The position numbers and the translations under genes are program-made. From positions 1,240,001-1,304,000 of the forward strand of contig CAVQQQ010000009.1 of the NCBI GenBank assembly GCA_963715025.1: a DNA stretch of 64,000 bases, written 5' to 3'. Below are positions 35,484-43,804 of the stretch, one piece after another. Every line of letters begins with the position of its first letter. Within the stretch, counting starts at the first letter, position 1. The DNA is from DASSJT01 sp963715025 (GTDB taxonomy: Bacteria > Actinomycetota > Actinomycetes > Actinomycetales > Dermatophilaceae). A model generated the notes under the pieces. It was not told the DNA's origin. It ran no database searches and worked only from the letters and a program-made list of their open reading frames with translations.

Positions 35484-37020
35484 GGGCTTCCAGGCACCGA
35501 GCCGGCGCGGCAAAGCCGGGTTCCTGGAGGAGGCCCTGTCCTGGCCCACCGTCGCGCCACCCGTGGTCGACGCGACCGAGCCGAACGAGGCACCGGCCGC
35601 CACGGTCGGGCAGGGCGGCATACAGTTACACCCGCGGGCCGGGCTCCGTCCGCGCCTGCTCGTCATCGAGGACAACCGCGACATGGGCATGCACCTCTTG
35701 GGCTTGTTGCGGGAGACGTTCGATGTCGAGCTCGCCACCGACGGCGGCGATGCACTGCGGCGCATGCGCGTCGCGCGTCCAGACATCGTGCTCAGTGACG
35801 TCATGATGCCCAGCACGGACGGGTTCGCCCTGCTCTCGGAGTTGCGGCGGGACCCCAGCCTCGCCGACCTTCCGGTGGTGCTGCTGTCGGCGCGCAGCAG
35901 CGAGGACGCGGCGGCGCAGGGCTTCGCCGCAGGCGCCGACGACTACCTTGTCAAGCCGTTCTCGGCCACGGACCTGCAAGCGCGCCTTTGGGCGAACCTC
36001 GAGCGTGCCACAGCGCGCAGCCGTGACGCGGCTTGGCGGACGGCGCTGGTCAAGGCCATGAGTGATGCCGTCGTCATCGTCGACGACGAAGGCACCGTCT
36101 TCGAGGTCAACAACGCCTTCGAGCTCATGCTCGGATGGGGTCAGGACGGCGCTCCGTACCGCCCGCCGTACCCCTGGCGGCCAGATTCAGAGGCCGACGG
36201 CGAGGCAGCGGAGGAACATGACCGCGTCTGGGAGCAGCTGCAGGAGGAGGGGTTCGGCGAGTGGGAGCTCCCCCTGAAGCACCGCGACGGCCACCTCCTG
36301 TGGACCTCGGTCCGATCTGGCGCCGTGTCCTCTCCCGGAGGTGGGTCGGTCTACGTTGCGAACATCCGGGACATCACGCGGGAGCGCAGCCGCCGGGAGC
36401 GCCGCGCGATGGCGGCGGCGCTGTCGGCCGAGCTCGCAGCGGCGGACTCGCTCGACGGGGTGCTTGCGGCGGCGGTACGTGGCTTCAGCGCTCTCTTCAA
36501 CGGCGACTCGACCGTGCGCGTCGTGGCGGCGCCCGGCTCCCAGGCCACGTTCATGGATGCCTCGGGTCCGATGAACGAGGCCGACCTCTCCGAGGCGGTG
36601 CGCGAGGGTCTGGGCACGCCGCAGGAGATGTCCGACACGGTCGATGTGGTCAAGGGGCTCCTCATCGCCCCAACCGGTGCCGAGTTCGACTGCGCGGTCT
36701 GGGTGGCCTTCGCCAACCCCAGGGTCATCACGCCGGACGAGCGGATCGTGGGCGACATGCTCGCCGAGGCGTTTGGTGCTGCGGTCGACCGAGTCGTGCG
36801 CGAGGTGGTGCACGCGAACCGGGAGACGAACCTCGCCAAGGCCGTCGACAGCCACCGGCTGGTCGGCCAGGCGATCGGCATCCTGATCGAGCGGCACCGC
36901 CTCTCGCCGGCGCAGGCCTTCGAACAGCTCAAACAGGTGTCGCAGCGGCGCAACGTCAAGCTGCATGAGGTTGCCCGACGCGTCATAGAGACCGGCCAGG
37001 AGCCCGACGACACTGTCTGA
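35428..37020 (+). CDS. REC-PAS-GAF-ANTAR protein (probably C-part of the preceding kinase)
   Basis: As annotated, 530 residues, but the true start is doubtful because the frame overlaps the kinase end. Domains: receiver (LLVIEDNRDMGMHLLGLLRE, phospho-Asp in IVLSDVMMPSTDGF, Lys in DDYLVKPF); PAS (AMSDAVVIVDDEGTVFEVNN); GAF-like (FSALFNGDSTVRVVAAPGSQ); ANTAR (KAVDSHRLVGQAIGILIERH, ending VKLHEVARRVIETGQ). ANTAR domains bind paired RNA hairpins and act as antiterminators. If the upstream +1 shift is an error, one ~1,109-residue protein would carry kinase, receiver and RNA-binding output. Otherwise this is a separate response protein. Confidence 0.85.
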   Translation: MAARSGCGFRYGEPAERPEGFQAPSRRGKAGFLEEALSWPTVAPPVVDATEPNEAPAATVGQGGIQLHPRAGLRPRLLVIEDNRDMGMHLLGLLRETFDVELATDGGDALRRMRVARPDIVLSDVMMPSTDGFALLSELRRDPSLADLPVVLLSARSSEDAAAQGFAAGADDYLVKPFSATDLQARLWANLERATARSRDAAWRTALVKAMSDAVVIVDDEGTVFEVNNAFELMLGWGQDGAPYRPPYPWRPDSEADGEAAEEHDRVWEQLQEEGFGEWELPLKHRDGHLLWTSVRSGAVSSPGGGSVYVANIRDITRERSRRERRAMAAALSAELAAADSLDGVLAAAVRGFSALFNGDSTVRVVAAPGSQATFMDASGPMNEADLSEAVREGLGTPQEMSDTVDVVKGLLIAPTGAEFDCAVWVAFANPRVITPDERIVGDMLAEAFGAAVDRVVREVVHANRETNLAKAVDSHRLVGQAIGILIERHRLSPAQAFEQLKQVSQRRNVKLHEVARRVIETGQEPDDTV

Positions 37021-37070
37021 CGAGCGCGGTCACGGTCTCTCTTTGCGGATGACCGGTCCCAGCTGCCGGG

Positions 37071-38189
37071 TCACCAGCGCAGGAGTGCTCCGATGCCTTC
37101 ACGCGGGCGCGCGTCGCCCGGCTCGAGCAGGGTGACGGAGGCGCCACTTCCGGCGAGTGACCACACCAGGACGGCGTCGGCCCGGTCCCGTTGTGGCGGT
37201 TGTCCATTCGACAGGTCTGCAGCGTCGTGAACCCCGTTCTCGGTGATGCCGACCGCCATGGGGGACTGGCCCACCCAGAGGTCCACAGGAGTGGCCGGCT
37301 CATCATTGATGAGCAGGTGCTCCACCTTGCCTTGCTGGAGCGCTGCCACGACGTCGTCGATCCCTTCTACAGCGGTCCTCGGCGAATCCTCGCTACCTAG
37401 GCGGGCGGCGAACTCGTCGAGCAGCTCTGCGCGTACCTCGTCGCGATGTTGTTCCAGGGCGTCGGCGACGGCGCGCCGCTCGGTGGCGGACACTGCGCCC
37501 GCGCTGCGCCCGCCCGTGTCGAGCCGAACCGTCCGCTCGGCTGCTCTCGTTCCGAGGTGGTCCATCACGTCGGACACGGCATGGTCCTCCCCCTCCAGCA
37601 GGAGCAGCTCGGGGGAAGAGGCGCGGACGATGCTGTCCAGCTCGTCCGCGACCGCGCGGGCGTTGTGCTCCCAGGAGTCCTCCGCCCTGGTCTGGTAGCG
37701 CCGCTGAGACCAGCCTCCGCCCGGGACCTTGTGGATGACATCGTGGTCGCCGTCGACAGCCTGTTCCCGCGCCCGACCAGTCAGCCCGACGACGGTGATG
37801 TCTGACCCTCTGCGGTCGACGCGGGCCACGACGTAGGGCTGCGCGCGGGCCATCAACCGGATGAGCGGCATCAGGTGCGGTAGGGGCGAGTAGGCGGACT
37901 CGTCCCGAAGCGGCCGTCCGGGGACGACGATGTCGAGGGCCACGCGTTCCGGGGTGGCGCAGACCACCCGGGTGTTCTCGCCCCCTCGGCCGGAGCTCTC
38001 GGCAGCCCGCTCGTCGAGGAGCTCGAGGGTGTCCTCGGGGACGCCTGCCCGGGCAAGCTGCCGGCGCTGAACCTGCCATCGCTTGAGTGGGTGATCGCTG
38101 CTTGCGGGGTCGATGGCGCTGACGTCCAGCGTCACCGTTACGAACGGACCCCTTTGTGCGGTAAGGGGTTTGAGAAAACTGAGCAGCAT
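37071..38189 (-). CDS. baeRF / Rv2629-like protein (eRF1-like fold)
   Basis: 372 residues from ATG 38189 (MLLSFLKPLTAQRGPFVTVT). It resembles the mycobacterial Rv2629 family: FVTVTLDVSAIDPASSDHPL, ENTRVVCATPERVALDIVVP, PYVVARVDRRGSDITVVGLT, VIHKVPGGGWSQRRYQTRAE and a C-terminal part ending VTLLEPGDARPREGIGALLR. Such proteins belong to the bacterial/archaeal eRF1-like (baeRF) group with an RNase-E/eRF1-type fold and are linked to ribosome or stress biology; Rv2629 is a dormancy-regulon gene. It is divergent from the SigB/F gene, fitting a stress role. Family assignment by recall. Confidence 0.7.
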   Translation of the reverse strand: MLLSFLKPLTAQRGPFVTVTLDVSAIDPASSDHPLKRWQVQRRQLARAGVPEDTLELLDERAAESSGRGGENTRVVCATPERVALDIVVPGRPLRDESAYSPLPHLMPLIRLMARAQPYVVARVDRRGSDITVVGLTGRAREQAVDGDHDVIHKVPGGGWSQRRYQTRAEDSWEHNARAVADELDSIVRASSPELLLLEGEDHAVSDVMDHLGTRAAERTVRLDTGGRSAGAVSATERRAVADALEQHRDEVRAELLDEFAARLGSEDSPRTAVEGIDDVVAALQQGKVEHLLINDEPATPVDLWVGQSPMAVGITENGVHDAADLSNGQPPQRDRADAVLVWSLAGSGASVTLLEPGDARPREGIGALLRW

Positions 38190-38394
38190 GGGGCAGCGCC
38201 TCCCTGTATCCGTGTTGCTGCTGGGGTTCCTGGGGCGGTCTGGCAGGGGGATACCCGATGTGGGGTTGCAATATCGTTTCAAGAGTGCTTGTCTCTAGAA
38301 AGCACACCTGTGGTCCAACCAGCGGCCTCTCGCAATAAGCAGATCCGTGGTCCAACAGCGGCGCCACTCACTCTCCCTCATTCGAAGGATTGTC

Positions 38395-39228
38395 ATGGCT
38401 CCGCATGTGTCTGATACCCCTGTCCGCCGACGTCTCGATGACGACCAGGTCGAGCGCGTTCTGCAATTCGCAGACCAGTGCTCCGACAGCGCCAAGAGCA
38501 CCCGCCTCCGCGAGGAGGCCGTGGTTCTGAGCCTCGATCTCGCCGACGCCGTTGCCCACCGCTACGCGGGCCGCGGCATGGAGATCGAGGACCTCACCCA
38601 GGTGGCCCGCATGGGCCTCGTGAAGGCCGTCCGCCGCTACCGTGCCGGTGCCGGCTTCAGTTTCACTGGCTACGCCATTCCCACCATCTCCGGAGAGCTC
38701 AAGCGACACTTCCGCGACCACGGCTGGGCCGTTCGCCCGCCTCGGCGCCTCCAGGAGCTGCGCATCGAGCTCGGCGCGGTCGAAGCACGGCTCCAGCAGG
38801 ACCTGCACCGTGAGCCCAGCGTCGCCGAGCTGGCCGAGGAGCTCGGCGTCAGCGAGGCCGAGGTGCGCGAGTGCCGGCTCAGCCAAACGGCATACACCGC
38901 TTTCTCCCTCGACGTGCCGGTCGACGGTGACAGCGGTCCCGTGGACGCGCCTCCGGCGCCGGGCGACGAATACGCCGTGGTCGACCAGCGTGACGCCCTC
39001 CGGCGGGCCCTCGCAGTCCTTGACGACCGCGACCGCCGACTGCTGCAACTGCGGTTCGTCGAGGACCTCACCCAGAGCCAGATCGGCGAGATCATCGGCG
39101 TCAGCCAGATGCAGGTGTCGCGGCTGCTGTCCGACATCCTGCGCCGGCTGCGGGCGGCGCTGGAGGACGCTGACCGCGAGGCTCCTCGTCGCCAGGCCGT
39201 TCGCGAGCAGGTTCCTGCCGTGGCATGA
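38395..39228 (+). CDS. SigB/SigF/SigG-type sigma-70 factor
   Basis: 277 residues with regions 2, 3 and 4 and no region 1.1: AVAHRYAGRGMEIEDLTQVA followed by GLVKAVRRY (region 2), FTGYAIPTISGELKRHFRDH (the group-3 hallmark), GWAVRPPRRLQELRIELGAV (region 3) and RLLQLRFVEDLTQSQIGEII followed by GVSQMQVSRLL (region 4). This is the general-stress/sporulation class normally held by an anti-sigma factor; no anti-sigma or anti-anti-sigma gene is adjacent. ATG 38395 follows GAAGGAT. Sensor kinase, baeRF and DUF7218 genes nearby suggest a stress-response neighbourhood. Confidence 0.9.
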   Translation: MAPHVSDTPVRRRLDDDQVERVLQFADQCSDSAKSTRLREEAVVLSLDLADAVAHRYAGRGMEIEDLTQVARMGLVKAVRRYRAGAGFSFTGYAIPTISGELKRHFRDHGWAVRPPRRLQELRIELGAVEARLQQDLHREPSVAELAEELGVSEAEVRECRLSQTAYTAFSLDVPVDGDSGPVDAPPAPGDEYAVVDQRDALRRALAVLDDRDRRLLQLRFVEDLTQSQIGEIIGVSQMQVSRLLSDILRRLRAALEDADREAPRRQAVREQVPAVA

Positions 39229-39323
39229 CGCAGCCTCCCGTTGACGGCCAGGCACCCTCGTCACTCGAGGGCGGCGGCCACGGGCACTTCGTGCGGGGCG
39301 GCGGACGCGCCACCGCCGCCCCG

Positions 39324-39380
39324 CCACTCCTTCAATCCCCATTCCTTCAGTCCCCACTCCTTCAACCCCACTCCTTCAAA
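39324..39380 (+). repeat. Four tandem ~15-bp repeats downstream of the sigma factor gene
   Basis: Units at 39324-39336, 39337-39351, 39352-39366 and 39367-39380 follow CCCCAYTCCTTCARY with one or two differences each. On the minus strand they read as repeated GAAGGAGTGGGG. An open frame from ATG 39225, overlapping the sigma stop as ATGA, crosses them in frame (64 codons, PLLQSPFLQSPLLQPHSF), but I see no family support for it. The rest of 39229-39558 holds a terminator hairpin and no gene I can support. Confidence 0.75.
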
Positions 39381-39496
39381 CGCCTGTGTCGTAGGCAGGT
39401 CTCGGTGCTACCCGGCTGAGAGCGGGGTGAGGGGCGCAGCGTCAGCTGCCCTGGGATGGGCGACCGGTCGCAAACAGGGGCCCCGGTCGCACAGGA

Positions 39497-39525
39497 GACC
39501 CCCACGCCGCACTGGCGTGGGGGTC
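39497..39525. terminator. Bidirectional terminator hairpin
   Basis: GACCCCCACGCC (39497-39508) pairs perfectly with GGCGTGGGGGTC (39514-39525) around a 5-base loop, followed by TTGT. It lies between the convergent sigma-factor and DUF7218 genes and can serve both. Confidence 0.75.
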
Positions 39526-39558
39526 TTGTCCGCGGCGAGGTTCTCCCGCGTCTGGTCG

Positions 39559-39867
39559 CTAGTGGTTCCTCAGGGCCTTGACCAGCTCGCCCTTGCTCAT
39601 CGACGAACGCCCGGGGATGCCGATCTCCTTGGCCCGCTTCATGAGTCGGTCCTTCGTCCAGTCGTCGTAGTCGCCGGACTTTCCGCCTCTGGCGGCCACC
39701 GTCGAGCGCGACGAGTTGGCGGCGGCGTTCGCGATGCGAGCAGCCTTCTCCTTGCTGGCCCCGTCGTCGCGCAGCTCCTCGTACAGCTTAGGGTCCTTGA
39801 CGCTGGGTCCAGGGCTCCTGCGCGGCAATGTCCTCACCTGCTTCCTGGCGCTCGGGCCGTTCCGCAC
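39559..39867 (-). CDS. DUF7218-type small basic protein (Rho-N/SAP-like)
   Basis: Up to 102 residues, with the conserved part PGPSVKDPKLYEELRDDGAS, KEKAARIANAAANSSRSTVA, then GGKSGDYDDWTKDRLMKRAK and EIGIPGRSSMSKGELVKALR. The last half is a SAP/Rho-N-like helix-extended-helix often seen in DNA-binding or stress-associated actinobacterial proteins (also found as a tail of Ku). Function is unknown; a nucleoid- or stress-related role is inference. The start could be ATG 39867 or GTG 39837; homologues as I recall begin just before PGPSVKDP, favouring the shorter form. Confidence 0.75.
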   Translation of the reverse strand: MRNGPSARKQVRTLPRRSPGPSVKDPKLYEELRDDGASKEKAARIANAAANSSRSTVAARGGKSGDYDDWTKDRLMKRAKEIGIPGRSSMSKGELVKALRNH

Positions 39868-40006
39868 CCAGCGGCCGGCCGATTCACATGGGGTCGGAGG
39901 CGAAGCGCCCCCACGTCTGGCGTCCTACCCGGATCGCGCCCACACAAACCGGGCATACCCGCGCCGTCTGACCCCGCAGACCCCGCGGGTTGGGCAGAAT
40001 CGACGC

Positions 40007-41530
40007 ATGGTCAGGCAGGTTGCCGTGGCAGCAACGGGTCCGGTCGCGGTGAGGGGCGGCCTGTTCGCCGCGCAGGAGGGCGGCAACGCGGTTGACGCAG
40101 CCATTGCCGCGATGGCTGTCGCCATGTCGACCGAGCCGGGCATCGTCAGCCTGATGGGCGGAGCGTTCGTCACCGTCTGGCCGGCCGGCGGAGAGCCCGT
40201 GGTCATCGACGGCAACGTCGAGATGCCGGGGCGCGGCCTGCCGGAGGAGCGGTTCGGTGCGGGCATGCGCGAGATCACCACCACGTATGGGGGCGGGGTG
40301 ACGATGTATGCCGGCCACCCATCGGTGGCAACACCCGGATCGCTGGCGGCCCTGGGACTCGCCCACCGCGACTACGGGGCGGGGGACTGGGCTGCCGCCC
40401 TGGCCCCCGCCGTCCGGGCGAGTCGCGAGGGCTACCACATCGGGGCTGCGGCGGCGAGCTATCTCGCCATCACCGCCGAGAGCGTCTTCGGGTGGGATCC
40501 CAACACCCACCACCTGGTGAAGCGGAAGGACGGCTCGCCGCTGCGGGCCGGAGATGTCGTGACCAACCCGGAACTCGCCGAGGCGCTCGAGCTGATCGGC
40601 CGCGAGGGTGCCGCTTGTGCGTACACCGGTGAGATCGGCCATGCCCTCGCGGCCGACATGGCCGCGCGCGGCGGGCTGGTCACCCAGGCCGACCTGACGG
40701 CATACCGGGCCGTGCCCCGGACCCCCCTGCTCCTGGAGGTGGGCGACTGGCGCCTCGCCACCAACCCGCCCCCCTCCATCGGCGGACCCATGCTCGCGCT
40801 CATGCTGCGCGAGCTGGCACAGCGAGGCCACGCAGGCCTCGCCGACCTGGTCGACATCCAGCGGCACGTGCTGTCCTACCGGGCCGACGTGCACGACTTC
40901 TCCCAGGACCTGGAGGGCGACGGGTGGGACATCCTGGAGGTCGCTCAGCGCAACGGCCTCAAGGGACTCCCCACGTCGTCGAGCACCGCGCACATCTCGT
41001 CGGTTGACAGTGACGGCAACGCCTGCGCCATCACGGCATCGAGTGGATACGGTTCTGGCGCAACGGTTCCCGGCACGGGTCTGATGCTCAACAACTGCCT
41101 GGGCGAGCCCGAGCTCAACCGGTTGGGCCTCCACGCCCTCATGCCGGGGACGCGTCTCGCGTCGAACATGGCGCCGACCACCGGCCGGTCGCCCGAGGGG
41201 CAGACGCTCGCGATCGGCACCCCTGGGGCCGATCGGATCACGACCGCGCTGATGCAGGTGCTGTGGCGCTACTGCGTCCGTGGCGAAGCCCTGCAGGACG
41301 CGATCGACGCGCCCAGGCTGCACGTGCGAGTGATGGACCGGGGGATCCGGGTCGAACACGAGGATGGCGGCGACATCCGGGCTGTCGTAGCCGCGGCCGG
41401 TCTCGAGGGCGTTTCCCACGGCCCGCACGCGATGTTCTTCGGCGGAGTCGGCGCTGCCCGCCGGCGGGCCGACGGCACCCTCGACGCCGCGGCGGACCGT
41501 CGCCGCGAGGCCGCGACCGGCGTCGGCTGA
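40007..41530 (+). CDS. Gamma-glutamyltranspeptidase family protein
   Basis: 507 residues of the Ntn-hydrolase gamma-glutamyltransferase family. Large-subunit marks: RGGLFAAQEGGNAVDAAIAA, HPSVATPGSLAALGLAHRDY, TNPPPSIGGPMLALMLRELA. The likely self-cleavage nucleophile is Thr327 in SSSTAHISSVDSDGNACAIT, followed by GTGLMLNNCLGEPELN and LASNMAPTTGRSPEGQTLAI. There is no signal peptide at ATG 40007, and the family is often secreted, so it may be a cytoplasmic acylase-like relative. Open frame upstream of 40007 overlaps the DUF7218 gene and is not coding. It is monocistronic. Confidence 0.83.
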   Translation: MVRQVAVAATGPVAVRGGLFAAQEGGNAVDAAIAAMAVAMSTEPGIVSLMGGAFVTVWPAGGEPVVIDGNVEMPGRGLPEERFGAGMREITTTYGGGVTMYAGHPSVATPGSLAALGLAHRDYGAGDWAAALAPAVRASREGYHIGAAAASYLAITAESVFGWDPNTHHLVKRKDGSPLRAGDVVTNPELAEALELIGREGAACAYTGEIGHALAADMAARGGLVTQADLTAYRAVPRTPLLLEVGDWRLATNPPPSIGGPMLALMLRELAQRGHAGLADLVDIQRHVLSYRADVHDFSQDLEGDGWDILEVAQRNGLKGLPTSSSTAHISSVDSDGNACAITASSGYGSGATVPGTGLMLNNCLGEPELNRLGLHALMPGTRLASNMAPTTGRSPEGQTLAIGTPGADRITTALMQVLWRYCVRGEALQDAIDAPRLHVRVMDRGIRVEHEDGGDIRAVVAAAGLEGVSHGPHAMFFGGVGAARRRADGTLDAAADRRREAATGVG

Positions 41531-41569
41531 CGGCATCCCTCCTCGGGTCGGTGGGTGGGGCCGCGTCTT

Positions 41570-43048
41570 CTAGAGCGCGGGATCCCGCCGACCACGGGAT
41601 GCTCCGGTCACCATCCAGTGGTCGGACCGCAGCCGCCACCAGAAGAAGCCGCCGCGGATGGCCATGAAGCCGGTGAAGGCCACCCACAGCACCTGGACGG
41701 CATACGGCTCGCCGTGGTCGAGCAGCGACGGTCCGGCGGCGTGCACCCACAGGATCAGCGGCAGGTAGAGCGCAAGGACTGCGGCCATCGCCTTCGCGAG
41801 CCACGTGCCGTCGCCTGCACCGATGAGCACGCCGTCCGCGACGAAGACGAATCCCGACAGAGGCTGCCCGATCGCGACGATGACCAGCGCCGCGGCGAGG
41901 GCGCGTTGCACCGCCGGGTCGCCGGTGAAGAGGCCGGGCAGCAGGTTGTGAAGGCCGAGGACCAAGGCGCCCAGCACCGCGCCTCCCCAGATGCCCCAGC
42001 GAACCATCGTGGCGGTTGCGGAGCGGGCCCCGACGACGTCTCCGGCGCCCAGCGCCTTGCCGGTCAGCGCCTGGGCGGCGATGGCCAGAGCGTCGAGTGC
42101 GAAGGCAAGGAACGACCAGACCGTCGCTGCGACCTGGTGCGCGGCGAGGATCACGTCGCCCAGGCCGGCAGCCACCCAGGTGGTGACCAACAGGATGGCG
42201 CGCAGGGCGAGGGTGCGGATCAGGAGGGGTATGCCGTCCAGCGCAGCCCCGAGGACGCGTCCCGGATGCGGCTCGAGGCTGGCGCCGGAGCGGCGGGCGT
42301 GTCCGATGAGGACCGTCACCAGGGCAGTGGCCATGCCGGTTTGCGCGATGACCGTTCCCCAGGCGGATCCGGCTATGCCCCAATGGAATCCATAGACGAA
42401 CAGGAGATTCAGGGCGACGTTGCCGCTGAATCCGACAACAGAGGCGGCGAGGGGAGTGCGCGTGTCCTGGAGGCCGCGCAGCACCCCCGTGGCTGCGAGC
42501 GCGACCAGCATGGCGGGAATGCCCGCAGCGGAGATGCGCAGGTAGGTCGCGGCGTGGCCGATCGCCACGTCGGAGGCACCGAAGAGGCGACAGAGCGGCT
42601 CGGCCGTTGTCGCCACGACGGCGCCGGTGACGGCGCCTAGGGCGATCGCCAGCCAGCTGCCCGCGATGCCTGCTTCAAGGGCGCCCCTTCCGGATCCCGC
42701 GCCGATCTGCCGCGCCACGACGGAAGTGGTGCCGTACGCGAGGAACACGAAGATGTTGGCTGACGTGATGAGCGTGGCGCTGGCCACCCCGAGCCCCGCG
42801 AGCTGGGCCGTGCCGAGGTGTCCGATGATCGCGGAGTCGGCGAGCAGGAAGAGCGGCTCGGCCACGAGGGCGAGGAATGCCGGGACGGCCAGCCGCAGGA
42901 TCTGGCGGCTCTGGCCCTCGTGCGTCACGGCGGACACGGTACTGCGCGGCCGCTTCGCGCCCTGGGCGACCGCTGGCCGGGCCACGCTCGCGGATTGGCC
43001 GTGCTCGGTGCGTCCGAGTGGGTGCGCCGGCGACCGGAGGGTAGTCAC
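41570..43048 (-). CDS. MATE-family multidrug/toxin efflux protein (DinF-like)
   Basis: Up to 492 residues with about twelve hydrophobic segments in two half-repeats. The first begins ILRLAVPAFLALVAEPLFLL then ADSAIIGHLGTAQLAGLGVA; later ISAAGIPAMLVALAATGVLR followed by GLQDTRTPLAASVVG, and in the second half AAHQVAATVWSFLAFALDAL and GDVVGARSATATM. It exports cationic compounds by Na+ or H+ antiport. The N-terminal ~40 residues are not hydrophobic or conserved, so GTG 42928 (VTHEGQSRQILRLA) is a good alternative start. A MATE gene near dnaB is a recurring actinobacterial arrangement. Confidence 0.88.
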   Translation of the reverse strand: MTTLRSPAHPLGRTEHGQSASVARPAVAQGAKRPRSTVSAVTHEGQSRQILRLAVPAFLALVAEPLFLLADSAIIGHLGTAQLAGLGVASATLITSANIFVFLAYGTTSVVARQIGAGSGRGALEAGIAGSWLAIALGAVTGAVVATTAEPLCRLFGASDVAIGHAATYLRISAAGIPAMLVALAATGVLRGLQDTRTPLAASVVGFSGNVALNLLFVYGFHWGIAGSAWGTVIAQTGMATALVTVLIGHARRSGASLEPHPGRVLGAALDGIPLLIRTLALRAILLVTTWVAAGLGDVILAAHQVAATVWSFLAFALDALAIAAQALTGKALGAGDVVGARSATATMVRWGIWGGAVLGALVLGLHNLLPGLFTGDPAVQRALAAALVIVAIGQPLSGFVFVADGVLIGAGDGTWLAKAMAAVLALYLPLILWVHAAGPSLLDHGEPYAVQVLWVAFTGFMAIRGGFFWWRLRSDHWMVTGASRGRRDPAL

Positions 43049-43053
43049 CCGGC

Positions 43054-43548
43054 TCAGTTATCCACCCAATAGTTGTCGTGCTCGCGCATGAAGGCGTCGT
43101 ACTCCTCGTGGCCGGGCCGACCCTCCGTGGCAAAGCGCACAAGCCCCTCGAAGTAGGCCTCGCGGGGTGCGCCCGGCGCGAAGTGCAGCAGCATCGACGC
43201 CTTCTCGGCGGACTCGTTGCGGAACCCGTGCAGGCCGCCCGGTGGCACGTGGAGGTAGTCGCCGGGGCTCGCGGTGACCCACTCCCGCCCGTCATAGATG
43301 CGCACGGTGCCCGACAGGATGAAGAAGGACTCGGAGAGGGTCTTGTGAAAATGGGGCCCGGGGCCGCTTGCGGCAGGGGAGAAGTCCCAGCGGTAGAGGC
43401 CGAACAGCCCGCCGGTGGCAGACCCTACCGAGAGGTAATGGACCTCGTTGCCATTGGGGTAGACGAGGTCCGGGCCGGTGTGCGCAGGGCGCACGCTCGC
43501 GGTCACTTCGCCCGTGTCGCCCTGGTAGATCGGGGGTGGATACGACAT
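43054..43548 (-). CDS. Cupin-domain protein
   Basis: 164 residues. The two cupin motifs are clear: GPHFHKTLSESFFILSGTVR (H-x-H, E) and PGDYLHVPPGGLHGFRNESA (PGD, H). It should bind a divalent metal in a single small beta-barrel. No substrate can be inferred. The C-terminal end EEYDAFMREHDNYWVDN is outside the barrel. It starts at ATG 43548 and ends six bases from the MATE gene on the same strand, so the two may be co-transcribed. Confidence 0.85.
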   Translation of the reverse strand: MSYPPPIYQGDTGEVTASVRPAHTGPDLVYPNGNEVHYLSVGSATGGLFGLYRWDFSPAASGPGPHFHKTLSESFFILSGTVRIYDGREWVTASPGDYLHVPPGGLHGFRNESAEKASMLLHFAPGAPREAYFEGLVRFATEGRPGHEEYDAFMREHDNYWVDN

Positions 43549-43804
43549 GTCTCATGCCTACACCCCGTGGTGGCCGACGCCTGTCCCGGTCGGCCCACGG
43601 GCCGTTCCGTGCCGTTCCGGGGCGACGAGCTCCGGGCACGGTCTGGAGCGGTCAGGGGGCCCCTATCCGACGGGTGTCCACCGAGTGGACGTTCGAGTTG
43701 CGGACTGGCTTCGGGAGCGTCACTGTGATTGATGCCCGCTGTCGTCGACACGTGAGCTGGCAGCGGGCGCCAAAAACGTGCTGCCCTGTGGCCCTGTGGC
43801 GCCC

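Noticed and set aside
38190..38340. GGGTAT-type SigB/SigF promoter upstream of the baeRF gene
   Set aside because: CGGGTATCC is present on the minus strand, but no GTTT-type -35 element lies at the right distance.
39225..39419. 64-codon ORF overlapping the sigma-factor stop
   Set aside because: The coupling is suggestive, but composition is repeat-derived and no family is recognised; kept as a finding, not a gene.
39414..39422. GGCTGAGAG, a possible thiamine-pyrophosphate riboswitch core
   Set aside because: The second conserved half (GAACCTGATC-like) is absent, and the downstream gene on that strand is not thiamine-related.
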